Position numbers and translations under genes: made by a program. This document shows positions 1-6,902 of a stretch of DNA of 21,411 bases, piece by piece. Positions within the stretch are counted from its first letter, which is position 1. Each line of letters starts with the position of its first letter. Under the pieces are notes generated by a model. It saw nothing but the letters and a program-made list of their open reading frames with translations. It was not told where the DNA came from and made no database searches. The stretch is taken from the NCBI GenBank assembly GCA_050942825.1, contig JBMNOA010000028.1:1-21411 (forward strand). Reading direction: 5' to 3'. Source of the stretch: CAYRML01 sp050942825. GTDB taxonomy: Bacteria; Bacillota; Dehalobacteriia; UBA4068.

Positions 1-15
1 TAGGGAGGGAAAAAC

Positions 16-1149
16 GTGAAAAAATTGGCATTTACAGTTTTGCTTAGCTTTTGTTTACTGCTTGGATTGCCTTTTGCTGCTTATGCTTTGGAAATAGATG
101 CGACTTCTGCAATTTTAATTGATTTTGCTACAGGCAAAGTACTTTATGAACAAAAATCTAATAAACAGGTTCCACCGGGCGCTATCACGCAAATATTAAC
201 AGCCTTAGTAGCATTGGAAAAAGGGGATATGTCTAAAGAGGTGATTATCCCTGATGATTTTATTAGCGCCAATCAAGGAGATGCTGGTATTTCTCTGGCA
301 CCAAAAGAAAAAGTCGTGTTAGAAGATATGATGTATGCTCTCTTAATGAATTCTGCCAATGATGCTGCTCAAGCTATTGCCATTGGGGTAGCCGGCTCGG
401 AAGAGGAATTTGTAAAATTAATGAATCAAAAGTCACAAGAGCTGGGTCTTACTTCCAGCCATTGGTATAATGTCCATGGTCTTTATCAGGCCGGTCATGC
501 TTCTACAGCTTCTGATCTGGCTATCATCACCAGAGAGGCCTTGAAGTATGATCTGTTCAATAAAATCATTACAACCCAAAAAAAGGAGATTCCCTGGGAT
601 GATAACGGTTTTAATCATATCCTTAATAACCGCAATCAATTTTTGTCCTTTTATGATAAAGCAGACGGTGTAAAAACAGGAGCTATCAGCGAGGTCGGTT
701 CCTCTTTGGTCGGCTCGGCCAGCGCAAATGGCTTAAGGCTGATTGGCGTGGTACTTAATGCTGATGGCATGTACAAACAAATGTCTAAAATGATGGATTA
801 TGGCTTCAAAAACTTCTCTTCATATCAGCTCGGAAAAGCAGGAGATATTCTAGGCGCCCTCAAAGTCAAAGCCGGAAAAATAAATGAAGTTCCCGTAATG
901 TTGCCAAAAAATACTTACATAATAACCAATAAAGGGGCTAAAGTCGAAGCAAATTATAATTTATCTTTGCCGGAATATGTCAAAGCGCCTGTAGTAAAGG
1001 GACAGGTTTTGGGTACTGCTACCTATACTGATGGCAGTGGCAATACCATAACTGTCGATATAGTGGCTGCTAATAATGTGGATAAATATACTTTTGCCAT
1101 AGTAGCAAACTCCGTTTTTGACCGTATATTTGGCGTATTGGTAAATTAG
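16..1149 (+). CDS. dacF: DacF-like D-alanyl-D-alanine carboxypeptidase homolog, probably catalytically inactive
   Basis: This belongs to the low-molecular-weight penicillin-binding proteins (peptidase S11), which trim D-Ala from peptidoglycan stem peptides; DacF acts on spore peptidoglycan. The 377-residue protein begins at GTG 16, with an AGGGAGGG ribosome binding site at 2-9. Residues 1-25 form a signal peptide (KK, a hydrophobic core, then AYA). The SxN motif (SAN, 113-115) and KTG motif (220-222) are present, and a PBP5_C-like domain follows, ending in a hydrophobic amphipathic tail typical of membrane anchoring. The first motif is missing: where the family has PAS-x-x-K, this protein reads PGAITQ, so the nucleophilic Ser is Ala56 and the Lys is Gln59. 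No other SxxK occurs in the N-terminal part. The frame is intact and otherwise well conserved, suggesting a retained pseudoenzyme. The neighbours spmA and spmB fit a sporulation role. Family assignment is firm; inactivity is inferred from the motif. Confidence 0.93.
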   Translation: MKKLAFTVLLSFCLLLGLPFAAYALEIDATSAILIDFATGKVLYEQKSNKQVPPGAITQILTALVALEKGDMSKEVIIPDDFISANQGDAGISLAPKEKVVLEDMMYALLMNSANDAAQAIAIGVAGSEEEFVKLMNQKSQELGLTSSHWYNVHGLYQAGHASTASDLAIITREALKYDLFNKIITTQKKEIPWDDNGFNHILNNRNQFLSFYDKADGVKTGAISEVGSSLVGSASANGLRLIGVVLNADGMYKQMSKMMDYGFKNFSSYQLGKAGDILGALKVKAGKINEVPVMLPKNTYIITNKGAKVEANYNLSLPEYVKAPVVKGQVLGTATYTDGSGNTITVDIVAANNVDKYTFAIVANSVFDRIFGVLVN

Positions 1150-1194
1150 ATTATTAAAAAATTGTATTATGCAAACTGGTGTAAATAAATAATC

Positions 1195-1224
1195 AGCGAC
1201 ACTCCATGGAGTGTCGCTTTTGCT
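1195..1224 (+). terminator. Intrinsic terminator after the dacF homolog
   Basis: A perfect 24-base palindrome (1195-1218, arms AGCGACACTCCA and its complement) is followed by TTTTGCTTT. It folds into a GC-containing hairpin with a U-rich tail 45 bases past the dacF stop. It separates dacF from spmA, so these two genes are probably separate transcription units. Confidence 0.85.
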
Positions 1225-1229
1225 TTGTC

Positions 1230-1256
1230 ATAGACAGCTATCAAGGAGCATAAATT
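1230..1256 (+). promoter_or_regulatory. Possible sigma-E-type promoter upstream of spmA
   Basis: ATA at 1230-1232 is followed after 16 bases by CATAAATT at 1249-1256. This resembles the sporulation sigma-E pattern of ATA, a 16-18 base spacer, then CATACA-T. It sits between the dacF terminator and the spmA ribosome binding site and would give a very short leader. In Bacillus subtilis spmA and spmB are expressed during sporulation from the mother cell. The match is partial, so this is only a candidate. Confidence 0.3.
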
Positions 1257-1277
1257 GAAATTATAGGAGGATTTATC

Positions 1278-1862
1278 ATGGTTAATATTATTTGGATTAT
1301 ATTGATAGCTAGCGGAATAATAATAGGGAGTATAAATGGTAATATCGATGCAGTAACAGAAGCGACTTTTTTAGCCTCTGCCAATGCAGTAAAAATTGCT
1401 ATAGAAATCACAGGAGTATTAGCTCTGTGGATGGGACTTTTAAAGATCGCGGAAAAATCGGGGCTGGTAGAAAAAATAGCTTCCTTAGCCGGCCCGTTGG
1501 TAAAAAAGCTTTTCCCCGACCTGCCCAAAGATCATCCTGCCAATTTTGCCATTGTCATGAATTTGGCGGCCAATTTTTTAGGTCTTGGCAATGCGGCTAC
1601 TCCATTTGGACTCAAGGCCATGCAACACTTGCAGGATTTAAATCATGAAAAAGATGCTGCCAGTCCCTCTATGATCACTTTTTTGGCATTAAATACTTCT
1701 TCAGTTACTCTTATACCCATGATGGTCATTAGTTTGCGTGCACAGGCTGGTTCTGTTGCTGCCGGAGAAATTATCGGTCCGACCATAATAGCCACTTGTT
1801 GTGGCGCTGTTTTTGCCATATCCTTCGACCGTATTTTACGTAAATGGTATTTTAGAAAATAG
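1278..1862 (+). CDS. spmA: Spore maturation protein SpmA
   Basis: This is a 194-residue polytopic membrane protein of the nucleoside-recognition/Gate family. With SpmB it is needed for normal spore core dehydration in Bacillus and Clostridium. Hydrophobic segments lie at about 4-20, 36-58, 88-112, 127-150 and 163-185. The stretch NFLGLGNAATPFGLKAM, near residues 98-114, is the hallmark conserved region. The start is ATG 1278 with AGGAGG at 1265-1270. It ends two bases before the longest spmB frame, so the two are almost certainly co-translated. Length matches the family norm of roughly 195 residues. The transported substrate, if any, is unknown in the family. The assignment is confident. Confidence 0.95.
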   Translation: MVNIIWIILIASGIIIGSINGNIDAVTEATFLASANAVKIAIEITGVLALWMGLLKIAEKSGLVEKIASLAGPLVKKLFPDLPKDHPANFAIVMNLAANFLGLGNAATPFGLKAMQHLQDLNHEKDAASPSMITFLALNTSSVTLIPMMVISLRAQAGSVAAGEIIGPTIIATCCGAVFAISFDRILRKWYFRK

Positions 1863-1864
1863 GG

Positions 1865-2419
1865 GTGGGTGGAGTGCAGATACTGGTAGCAATTATTTCA
1901 GATATATCACGCTTTGCCATCCCTATTCTCTTATTAGGTATACCTCTATACGGTCTTATAAAAAAAGTTCCAGTTTATGAGACCTTTGTAGAAGGAGCAA
2001 AAGAGGGTATATCTACCTCTTTAAAGATATTTCCCTTTTTATTAGGTATTTTGATAGCTATAGCCGTATTTCGGGCTTCAGGTGCTTTTGATATCCTTTT
2101 AGCTTTTTTTAGGCCCGTAGCCGATACCTTCGGTATACCCGGCGAAGTATTGCCTTTGGCTTTGATGCGGCCTATATCCGGCAGCGGTGCCTTGGGTATC
2201 ACTGCCGATTTAATCAGCCAATATGGCCCGGACTCTTTTATTGGCCGTTTGGCTTCTGTGATGCAGGGCAGTACTGATACTACCTTTTATATCTTAGCAG
2301 TATATTTTGGTTCTGTAGCCATCAAAAAATACCGTTACGCTTTATTAGTTGGACTAGGTGCCGACTTGGTCAGCTTTATATCCGCGGCTATTGTGTGTAA
2401 AATATTTTTTATCACCTAA
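1865..2419 (+). CDS. spmB: Spore maturation protein SpmB
   Basis: This membrane protein of up to 184 residues is the partner of SpmA. Visible family features are the N-terminal IPLYGLIKKVPVYETFVEGAKEG block, a glycine/proline-rich centre (LPLALMRPISGSGALGI) and STDTTFYILAVYFGSV near the C-terminus, with four or five hydrophobic segments. The longest frame opens at GTG 1865. A second GTG at 1874 would give MQILVAII and has the G-rich stretch 1862-1873 upstream, so the true start could be either. The gene follows spmA directly and no terminator is visible between them. SpmA and SpmB together affect spore core water content and heat resistance. The assignment is confident; the exact start is not. 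Confidence 0.94.
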   Translation: MGGVQILVAIISDISRFAIPILLLGIPLYGLIKKVPVYETFVEGAKEGISTSLKIFPFLLGILIAIAVFRASGAFDILLAFFRPVADTFGIPGEVLPLALMRPISGSGALGITADLISQYGPDSFIGRLASVMQGSTDTTFYILAVYFGSVAIKKYRYALLVGLGADLVSFISAAIVCKIFFIT

Positions 2420-2433
2420 AAATAGGGAAATAT

Positions 2434-2462
2434 TTGCTAAAAGCATTTACTCTTGTTATACT
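2434..2462 (+). promoter_or_regulatory. Predicted vegetative promoter for the rluB operon
   Basis: TTGCTA (2434-2439) and TATACT (2457-2462) are separated by 17 bases, and the -10 is preceded by TG at 2454-2455 (extended -10). Transcription would begin near 2469, about 20 bases before the rluB ATG. This gives the housekeeping genes their own sigma-A promoter separate from the sporulation pair. Confidence 0.6.
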
Positions 2463-2488
2463 TTATCTATATAGAAAGGATATAATAA

Positions 2489-3229
2489 ATGCAAAGAGAT
2501 AATAATGATAATCACTATGAACGGCTGCAAAAAACCATATCCCGTTTAGGTATCGCCAGCCGCCGTACTGCCGAGCAAATGATTTTAGACGGCAGAGTTA
2601 GAGTTAATGGACGAGTAGTCAGTCAATTGGGGACAAAAATTGATCCTCAAAAAGATAATATTTATGTAGATAATGTCTTATATAATACCCGTCCCCCCTT
2701 ACAATATATTTTATTGTACAAGCCGGCAGGTTGGATATGCTCTCTGAATGATGAAAAGGGACGCCGTACCGTGATAGACCTTTTGGAGGGGATTACAGAT
2801 CGTGTATATCCTGTAGGGAGACTGGATTATGCCACAAGCGGAGTATTGCTTTTAACGAATGACGGTCAATTAGCTAATAACCTGTTGCATCCTTCTAAAG
2901 AAGTGCGCAAGACCTATCTTGTCGAATTACTTGGCCAGCCCACCAAAGAACAAATCCAACAATTGCGTCAAGGAATCCGTTTGTCTGATGGCATCACAGC
3001 CCCGGCAAAAGTAAAAATATTGCCTAAAAGGGATAGCAAATGTCTATTAGAGATAACCATACATGAGGGACGTAATAGACAGGTGAGACGCATGATGGAA
3101 GCTATAGGGCAGGAAGTGCTCCACCTAAAAAGGATCGCTTTTGCCGGTTTGACTTTAGAGGGGCTAAAACCGGGGCAATGGCGTTATTTAAACGATGAAG
3201 AATTAGAAAAATTACTGGCTTCTTTCTAG
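2489..3229 (+). CDS. rluB: Pseudouridine synthase RluB family (23S rRNA)
   Basis: This enzyme converts a uridine in 23S rRNA to pseudouridine (RsuA/RluB/E/F family). An S4 RNA-binding domain covers about residues 12-60 (RLQKTISRLGIASRRTAE, then DGRVRVNG). The catalytic domain follows, with the family signature GRLDYATSG in which Asp113 is the catalytic residue. RNRQVRRM near residues 195-202 is the conserved C-terminal motif. At 246 residues it is of normal length. The start ATG 2489 has AAAGGA upstream and an extended -10 promoter at 2434-2462. Its stop codon overlaps the ribosome binding site of the following cobO-like gene, indicating one operon. RluB is favoured over RsuA because this family member is commonly found beside spmAB and cmk in clostridia; the exact target uridine is inferred. 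Confidence 0.93.
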   Translation: MQRDNNDNHYERLQKTISRLGIASRRTAEQMILDGRVRVNGRVVSQLGTKIDPQKDNIYVDNVLYNTRPPLQYILLYKPAGWICSLNDEKGRRTVIDLLEGITDRVYPVGRLDYATSGVLLLTNDGQLANNLLHPSKEVRKTYLVELLGQPTKEQIQQLRQGIRLSDGITAPAKVKILPKRDSKCLLEITIHEGRNRQVRRMMEAIGQEVLHLKRIAFAGLTLEGLKPGQWRYLNDEELEKLLASF

Positions 3230-3239
3230 GAGTAAGAGT

Positions 3240-3763
3240 ATGGATCAAGGCTTGATACAGGTATATATGGGTGAAGGGAAAGGAAAAACCTGTTCCGCTT
3301 TAGGCTTGTGTTTGCGCGCGGCAGGTAATAACTTTTCTTGTGCTATTGTACAATTCATGAAAAGCCCTGATTATTCAGGCGAAGCAAAAATAATTGCCGG
3401 TATAGAGAATATTACTCTATATTCTTTCGGCAATAAAAAATTTTCAGCGAACAATGTTTACCCGATACTACGGATTTTGCTCTGGCCCGGGAGGCACTGG
3501 CAAAAGTCTATGCACTTTTTGCCACTGAAAAGCAGGATGTAATAGTTTTGGATGAACTGACTAATGCTTGGCGTTGCGGTTTGATCAGCAAGCATGATAT
3601 CAGAGATATTCTGGCTCATAAGCCCTATCAGACAGAATTGGTTATCACCGGGCGAAGCGCCCCGGATTTTTTGATCGAGGCTGCCGATCTCGTTAGTGAA
3701 ATCAGGGAAATAAAACATCCCTATCAACAAGGCATAGCAGCCAGAAAAGGCATAGAATATTAG
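3240..3763 (+). pseudogene. cobO: cob(I)yrinic acid a,c-diamide adenosyltransferase (CobO/BtuR), frameshifted
   Basis: The intact family member transfers the adenosyl group of ATP to corrinoid cobalt. The first part (3240-3542 as an open frame) carries the P-loop GEGKGKT followed by LGLCLRAAG and VQFMKSPDYSGEAKI, as in CobO. After about residue 68 the CobO homology moves to the -1 frame. There PDTTDFALAREALAKVYAL and VIVLDELTNAW (the Walker B-like VLDE motif) continue to the stop at 3763, ending in the typical KHPYQQGIAARKGIEY tail. The switch lies in the A6-T4 run 3435-3444. Adding one base there gives a continuous 174-residue protein of normal length. The start ATG 3240 has AGGAG overlapping the rluB stop. 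The break may be an assembly error, a true null mutation or slippage; as given, the full enzyme is not encoded. Identity is confident. Confidence 0.88.
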
Positions 3764-3777
3764 TAAAAGGAGTCATG

Positions 3778-5034
3778 ATGAATAAGATCATCGTTATAGG
3801 TGGCGGAGCATCCGGCATGATGGCTGCTATAAAAGCTGCTGAGGCAGGTGGACAAGTCGAGATCAGAGAGCGTAATAATCTATTGGGCAAAAAGCTCGCC
3901 ATAACGGGCAAAGGACGCTGTAATATAACCAATGACTGTACTGTTGATGAGGTTATCAAAAATGTACCGGGTAACGGTTCTTTTTTGTATAGTTCTCTTT
4001 ATGCTTTTTCTCCTCAGGATACTAGAGATTTTTTTGAAAATCTCGGCCTTAAGCTCAAAGTTGAAAGAGGCAGGCGAGTTTTCCCTCTTTCTGATGATGC
4101 CCATCAGGTAGTAGAAGCTTTAAAAAAACGCCTGCAGCAATTAGGTGTAAAAATTATCTATAATAATCGCATTGAGCGTTTGGCTATAGAAAAAAACATC
4201 ATTAAAGGAGTTTTCTGCAGGAATAATTTTATAGCTGCTGATCGTGTGATTATTGCCACAGGAGGCAAAAGTTATCCAGCTACAGGCTCCAGCGGTGACG
4301 GCTATCTGCTGGCTCAGGAGGCAGGACACAGCATCATCTCCTTGAGACCCTCACTTGTTCCCTTGGAAACTAAAGAAGTGTGGCCGCAAAAACTCAGCGG
4401 CCTGACATTAAAAAACGTACAGGTAACTGTCAAAACAAGAGATGAAAAAAAAGGGGAGCAAGTCATTGATAAGGCATTTGGCGAAATGCTTTTTACCCAT
4501 TTTGGTGTATCAGGACCTCTAATATTGACTCTTTCTCATAATATTTGTAAACATTTATCTCAAAAAGAAGTGAAAATATATATTAATCTTAAACCTGCTC
4601 TGGAAAAAGAACAATTAAAAGCCAGATTACAAAGAGACTTAGACCAATTTTCCAAAAAACATTTTCAAAATTCTCTTAATGAGCTTTTACCATCCTCTTT
4701 AATACCTGTCGTGGTAGAGCTTTCCGGCATACCCCCTCATAAAGAAGCCAATCAAATCAATAAATCCGAAAGAGACTTGCTGGTGGAGCTACTGAGAGCT
4801 TTGCCCTTAACCATTAAAAAGGCCAGGCCGCTCGAAGAAGCTATAGTAACTGCCGGCGGAGTGAATGTTAAAGAGATCGATCCTAAAACTATGCAATCAA
4901 AGCTGGTGGAAGGACTATACTTTACCGGGGAAGTGTTGGACATCGATGGCTTCACCGGTGGATATAATTTGCAGATTGCGTTTAGTACTGGCGCTGCAGC
5001 AGGAATAGCAGCTGCCAGAGCATCTTTTATGTAA
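3778..5034 (+). CDS. HI0933/BaiN-type FAD-dependent oxidoreductase
   Basis: This is a flavoprotein of the HI0933-like family (often annotated as BaiN-type or aminoacetone oxidase family), about 418 residues. The N-terminus has the dinucleotide-binding GGGASGMMAA motif. The family-specific GKKLAITGKGRCNITN follows at about residues 37-52. TGGKSYPATGSSGDGY lies near the middle, and a C-terminal FAD-contacting block contains FTGEVLDIDGFTGGYN. The physiological substrate is not settled for most members; BaiN itself was linked to bile acid dehydroxylation, but this copy stands among housekeeping genes. ATGATG occurs at 3775-3780. GGAG at 3769-3772 is correctly spaced (5 bases) for the second ATG, which I use. 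It follows cobO by 14 bases and probably belongs to the rluB operon. No clear terminator follows. Confidence 0.9.
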   Translation: MNKIIVIGGGASGMMAAIKAAEAGGQVEIRERNNLLGKKLAITGKGRCNITNDCTVDEVIKNVPGNGSFLYSSLYAFSPQDTRDFFENLGLKLKVERGRRVFPLSDDAHQVVEALKKRLQQLGVKIIYNNRIERLAIEKNIIKGVFCRNNFIAADRVIIATGGKSYPATGSSGDGYLLAQEAGHSIISLRPSLVPLETKEVWPQKLSGLTLKNVQVTVKTRDEKKGEQVIDKAFGEMLFTHFGVSGPLILTLSHNICKHLSQKEVKIYINLKPALEKEQLKARLQRDLDQFSKKHFQNSLNELLPSSLIPVVVELSGIPPHKEANQINKSERDLLVELLRALPLTIKKARPLEEAIVTAGGVNVKEIDPKTMQSKLVEGLYFTGEVLDIDGFTGGYNLQIAFSTGAAAGIAAARASFM

Positions 5035-5119
5035 TTTATTGGCATTTATATTAGAGTAGTTGTTTAAATAGAAAAAGGAAATAATTTGTCAAAATAAATA
5101 AAAAAAGCAGTTATAAATA

Positions 5120-5148
5120 TTGACATTTTTCTTTATATTGGCTATAAT
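5120..5148 (+). promoter_or_regulatory. Upstream tRNA-operon promoter, perfect sigma-A consensus
   Basis: TTGACA (5120-5125), a 17-base spacer and TATAAT (5143-5148) match the vegetative consensus exactly. An A-rich stretch at about 5095-5107 could act as an UP element. The expected start of transcription is near 5155, which would give a leader of about 95 bases before tRNA-Val. Confidence 0.8.
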
Positions 5149-5202
5149 GAAAAGGCTTTTGATTGCAGATACAACTTAATAAAATTTAAACCAAAAAAGT
5201 CT

Positions 5203-5231
5203 TTGACAATTGCTCTAAAGTTGTGTATAAT
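5203..5231 (+). promoter_or_regulatory. Proximal tRNA-operon promoter, perfect sigma-A consensus
   Basis: A second exact TTGACA (5203-5208), 17-base spacer, TATAAT (5226-5231) lies 83 bases downstream of the first. Transcription would begin near 5238, about 14 bases before mature tRNA-Val. Tandem strong promoters are typical of stable-RNA operons. Confidence 0.85.
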
Positions 5232-5251
5232 ATCATCTGTCGACAAAATAT

Positions 5252-5327
<76 letters not shown>

Positions 5328-5364
5328 TTGCTTTACCAATTCATTGTATATTTTGGTTTCTTTT

Positions 5365-5440
5365 GGAACTGTGGTGTAGCGGTTAACATGCCGGCCTGTC
5401 ACGCCGGAGATCGCGGGTTCGATTCCCGTCAGTTCCGCCA
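5365..5440 (+). tRNA. tRNA-Asp (anticodon GUC)
   Basis: The acceptor stem GGAACTG pairs fully with CAGTTCC. The anticodon stem CCGGC/GCCGG encloses loop CTGTCAC with anticodon GTC, and the T-loop is TTCGATT. Discriminator G followed by encoded CCA is as expected for Asp identity. It lies 37 bases after tRNA-Val. Confidence 0.96.
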
Positions 5441-5444
5441 AAAT

Positions 5445-5520
5445 GCCTCGGTAGCTCAGTTGGTAGAGCAGGGGACTGAAAATCCCCGTGTCGGTGGTTC
5501 AATTCCGCCCCGAGGCACCA
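5445..5520 (+). tRNA. tRNA-Phe (anticodon GAA)
   Basis: The acceptor stem GCCTCGG pairs fully with CCGAGGC. The anticodon stem GGGGA/TCCCC encloses loop CTGAAAA with anticodon GAA. The T-arm is GGTGG-TTCAATT-CCGCC. The discriminator A and CCA are encoded. Only four bases separate it from tRNA-Asp. Confidence 0.96.
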
Positions 5521-5526
5521 AGATAT

Positions 5527-5601
5527 GCGGGTATAACTCAGTGGTAGAGTGCGACCTTGCCAAGGTCGAAGTCGAGGGTTCAAATCCCTTTGCCCGCTCC
5601 A
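5527..5601 (+). tRNA. tRNA-Gly (anticodon GCC)
   Basis: The acceptor stem GCGGGTA pairs with TGCCCGC (one T-G pair). The anticodon stem CGACC/GGTCG encloses loop TTGCCAA with anticodon GCC. The T-arm is GAGGG-TTCAAAT-CCCTT, with its last pair a G-T wobble. Discriminator T and encoded CCA are typical for bacterial tRNA-Gly. It is the last tRNA, followed at once by a terminator. Confidence 0.96.
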
Positions 5602-5603
5602 CA

Positions 5604-5645
5604 AAAAAGACCAGCTATCCATAGCGATAAGCTGGTCTTTTTCTC
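5604..5645 (+). terminator. Intrinsic terminator of the tRNA operon
   Basis: AAAGACCAGCT (5606-5616) pairs with AGCTGGTCTTT (5630-5640) across a 13-base loop and is followed by further T residues. It begins within a few bases of the tRNA-Gly CCA end, as expected for a compact tRNA operon. The A-rich 5' arm means it could also terminate from the other direction. Confidence 0.88.
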
Positions 5646-5901
5646 TTGCTATACTGCAAAATATACCACACTTCAATTTTCAGGTTGATAAGCGGCTTTT
5701 TGCCATTTAGAAGGAATTTTAACCCTCGTAGTTAAATAAATATGGAAAAGCGGTAAGTAATTTCAGCAATATCTACCTCTACAAAGATACTTTTTATTAT
5801 ACTGGCAGTCAGAATCTGAGCGGGTTGGGGTTATCCACAGTGGCTCTGGTTGTTATGAACCTTAAGAACCACATTTTATTAATTATTGGGAGGGATAAAA
5901 T
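5646..5901. other. Non-coding gap before the DUF169 gene, with one DnaA-box match
   Basis: No convincing gene is seen between the tRNA terminator and the DUF169 start. TTATCCACA at 5831-5839 is an exact match to the 9-base DnaA box, but it stands alone. TGGTTGTT (5847-5854) and AAGAACCA (5864-5871) could form a weak hairpin in the leader of the DUF169 message. TATACT near 5798 could be a -10 element but has no good -35 partner. Confidence 0.35.
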
Positions 5902-6663
5902 ATGGATATGTTACTGAAAGAATATTTTTTAGCCTGCTGGGACAAATATTTCGGTAAAGCGGATTTACCCATAGTGTTTTACTATACGAATGAGGAGACG
6001 CAGGGAAATCTTGTTGAATTTTGTGGAGGGACTAATTCTCCCTGTTTCATTGGCCAACTAAATCGTGTGCGAAAAGGTGAAGATTTGCGCTTTAATGCCA
6101 AATCAGTTGGCTGTCGCGGCGGTCTAGCCTATCTCGGATATCAAAAAATGAAGATGCCTAATTTCGAATATTTCCTTTCCTGTGGTATAGAGGGAAAAAT
6201 GCAGGGTGAGCGTTATAAAAGAACTCCGGAGCTGGTATTGGAATCTAGAAAATTGCTGCCTGATTTTGAGGCGCCAGCATCAAATATTGTTTTCAAACGC
6301 TGGGACAGGCTAGTTGAAGATGACACTCCCGAAGTGGTGATCTTTTTAGCCTCGCCGGATGTATTATCGGGTTTATTTACCTTGAGCAATTTTGAAGAAG
6401 GCGGCGGCTTGACAAATGTGATTGCACCCTTTGGTTCCGGTTGCAGTACCATTATTACTTGGCCCAGCATAGAGCGTGCAAAAAATGGCAACACAAGCTA
6501 TCTGGGGATGTTTGACATCTCAGCCAGGCCTTTTGTGCCTTGCAATACTCTTTCCTTGGCTATGCCAATCGAGAAACTTGAGCGTATAGTAGATTGTATA
6601 GAAGAGAGTTTTGTCATTACGGACAGCTGGTCCAAGGTGCGGGCCAGGATTCAGGAGTGTTAG
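5902..6663 (+). CDS. DUF169 domain protein
   Basis: This 253-residue soluble protein belongs to the DUF169 family, which has no settled function. Supporting features are FCGGTNSPCF (about residues 40-49), KSVGCRGGLAYLGY (about 67-80, with the family's Cys-Gly-Gly), GLTNVIAPFGSGCSTIITWP and the C-terminal DISARPFVPCNTLSLAMP. The many conserved cysteines and glycines are typical; a bound metal or cofactor is sometimes suspected but I see no proof here. The start ATG 5902 has GGGAGGG at 5889-5895. It has no signal peptide or membrane segment. It stands alone between the tRNA operon and a terminator near 6760. The DUF assignment rests on recalled motifs and is fairly sure; its role is unknown. 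Confidence 0.85.
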   Translation: MDMLLKEYFLACWDKYFGKADLPIVFYYTNEETQGNLVEFCGGTNSPCFIGQLNRVRKGEDLRFNAKSVGCRGGLAYLGYQKMKMPNFEYFLSCGIEGKMQGERYKRTPELVLESRKLLPDFEAPASNIVFKRWDRLVEDDTPEVVIFLASPDVLSGLFTLSNFEEGGGLTNVIAPFGSGCSTIITWPSIERAKNGNTSYLGMFDISARPFVPCNTLSLAMPIEKLERIVDCIEESFVITDSWSKVRARIQEC

Positions 6664-6692
6664 ATGTTGGATAAAATAGACTAATAAAATAG

Positions 6693-6721
6693 TTGTTTAC
6701 TTAAAAGTATATAATTATAAT
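6693..6721 (+). promoter_or_regulatory. Predicted promoter in the gap after the DUF169 gene
   Basis: TTGTTT (6693-6698) and TATAAT (6716-6721) are separated by 17 bases. Transcription would begin near 6728 and meet a strong terminator about 60 bases later. It therefore either drives a short RNA or, by readthrough, the gene at 6903. Confidence 0.45.
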
Positions 6722-6756
6722 ACAGCCTGTTGACTACTAGCTCATTGCTTAATATC

Positions 6757-6791
6757 TTAAGACTTGCCATCAAATTGGCAAGTCTTTTTGT
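6757..6791 (+). terminator. Intrinsic terminator after the DUF169 gene
   Basis: AAGACTTGCCA (6759-6769) pairs with TGGCAAGTCTT (6776-6786) around a six-base loop, followed by a T-rich tail (TTTTTG, then a further T run). It lies about 95 bases after the DUF169 stop and would also end any transcript started at the promoter at 6693-6721. Confidence 0.85.
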
Positions 6792-6902
6792 ATTTTTTTA
6801 TATATTCAAGTTATTAATAGATTGGATTTTTTTCAAATACTAAGTATGGAATAAAATAGCAGTCTTTTTGCCAAGATAAAAAGAAAAAGGCGGCTTATTT
6901 CT

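Noticed and set aside
3229..3260. A cobalamin riboswitch before cobO
   Set aside because: There are only ten bases between rluB and cobO, so there is no room for one.
3458..3730. A 90-codon frame on the - strand across the cobO break
   Set aside because: It has no ribosome binding site and no recognisable protein content, while both halves of CobO are clear on the + strand.
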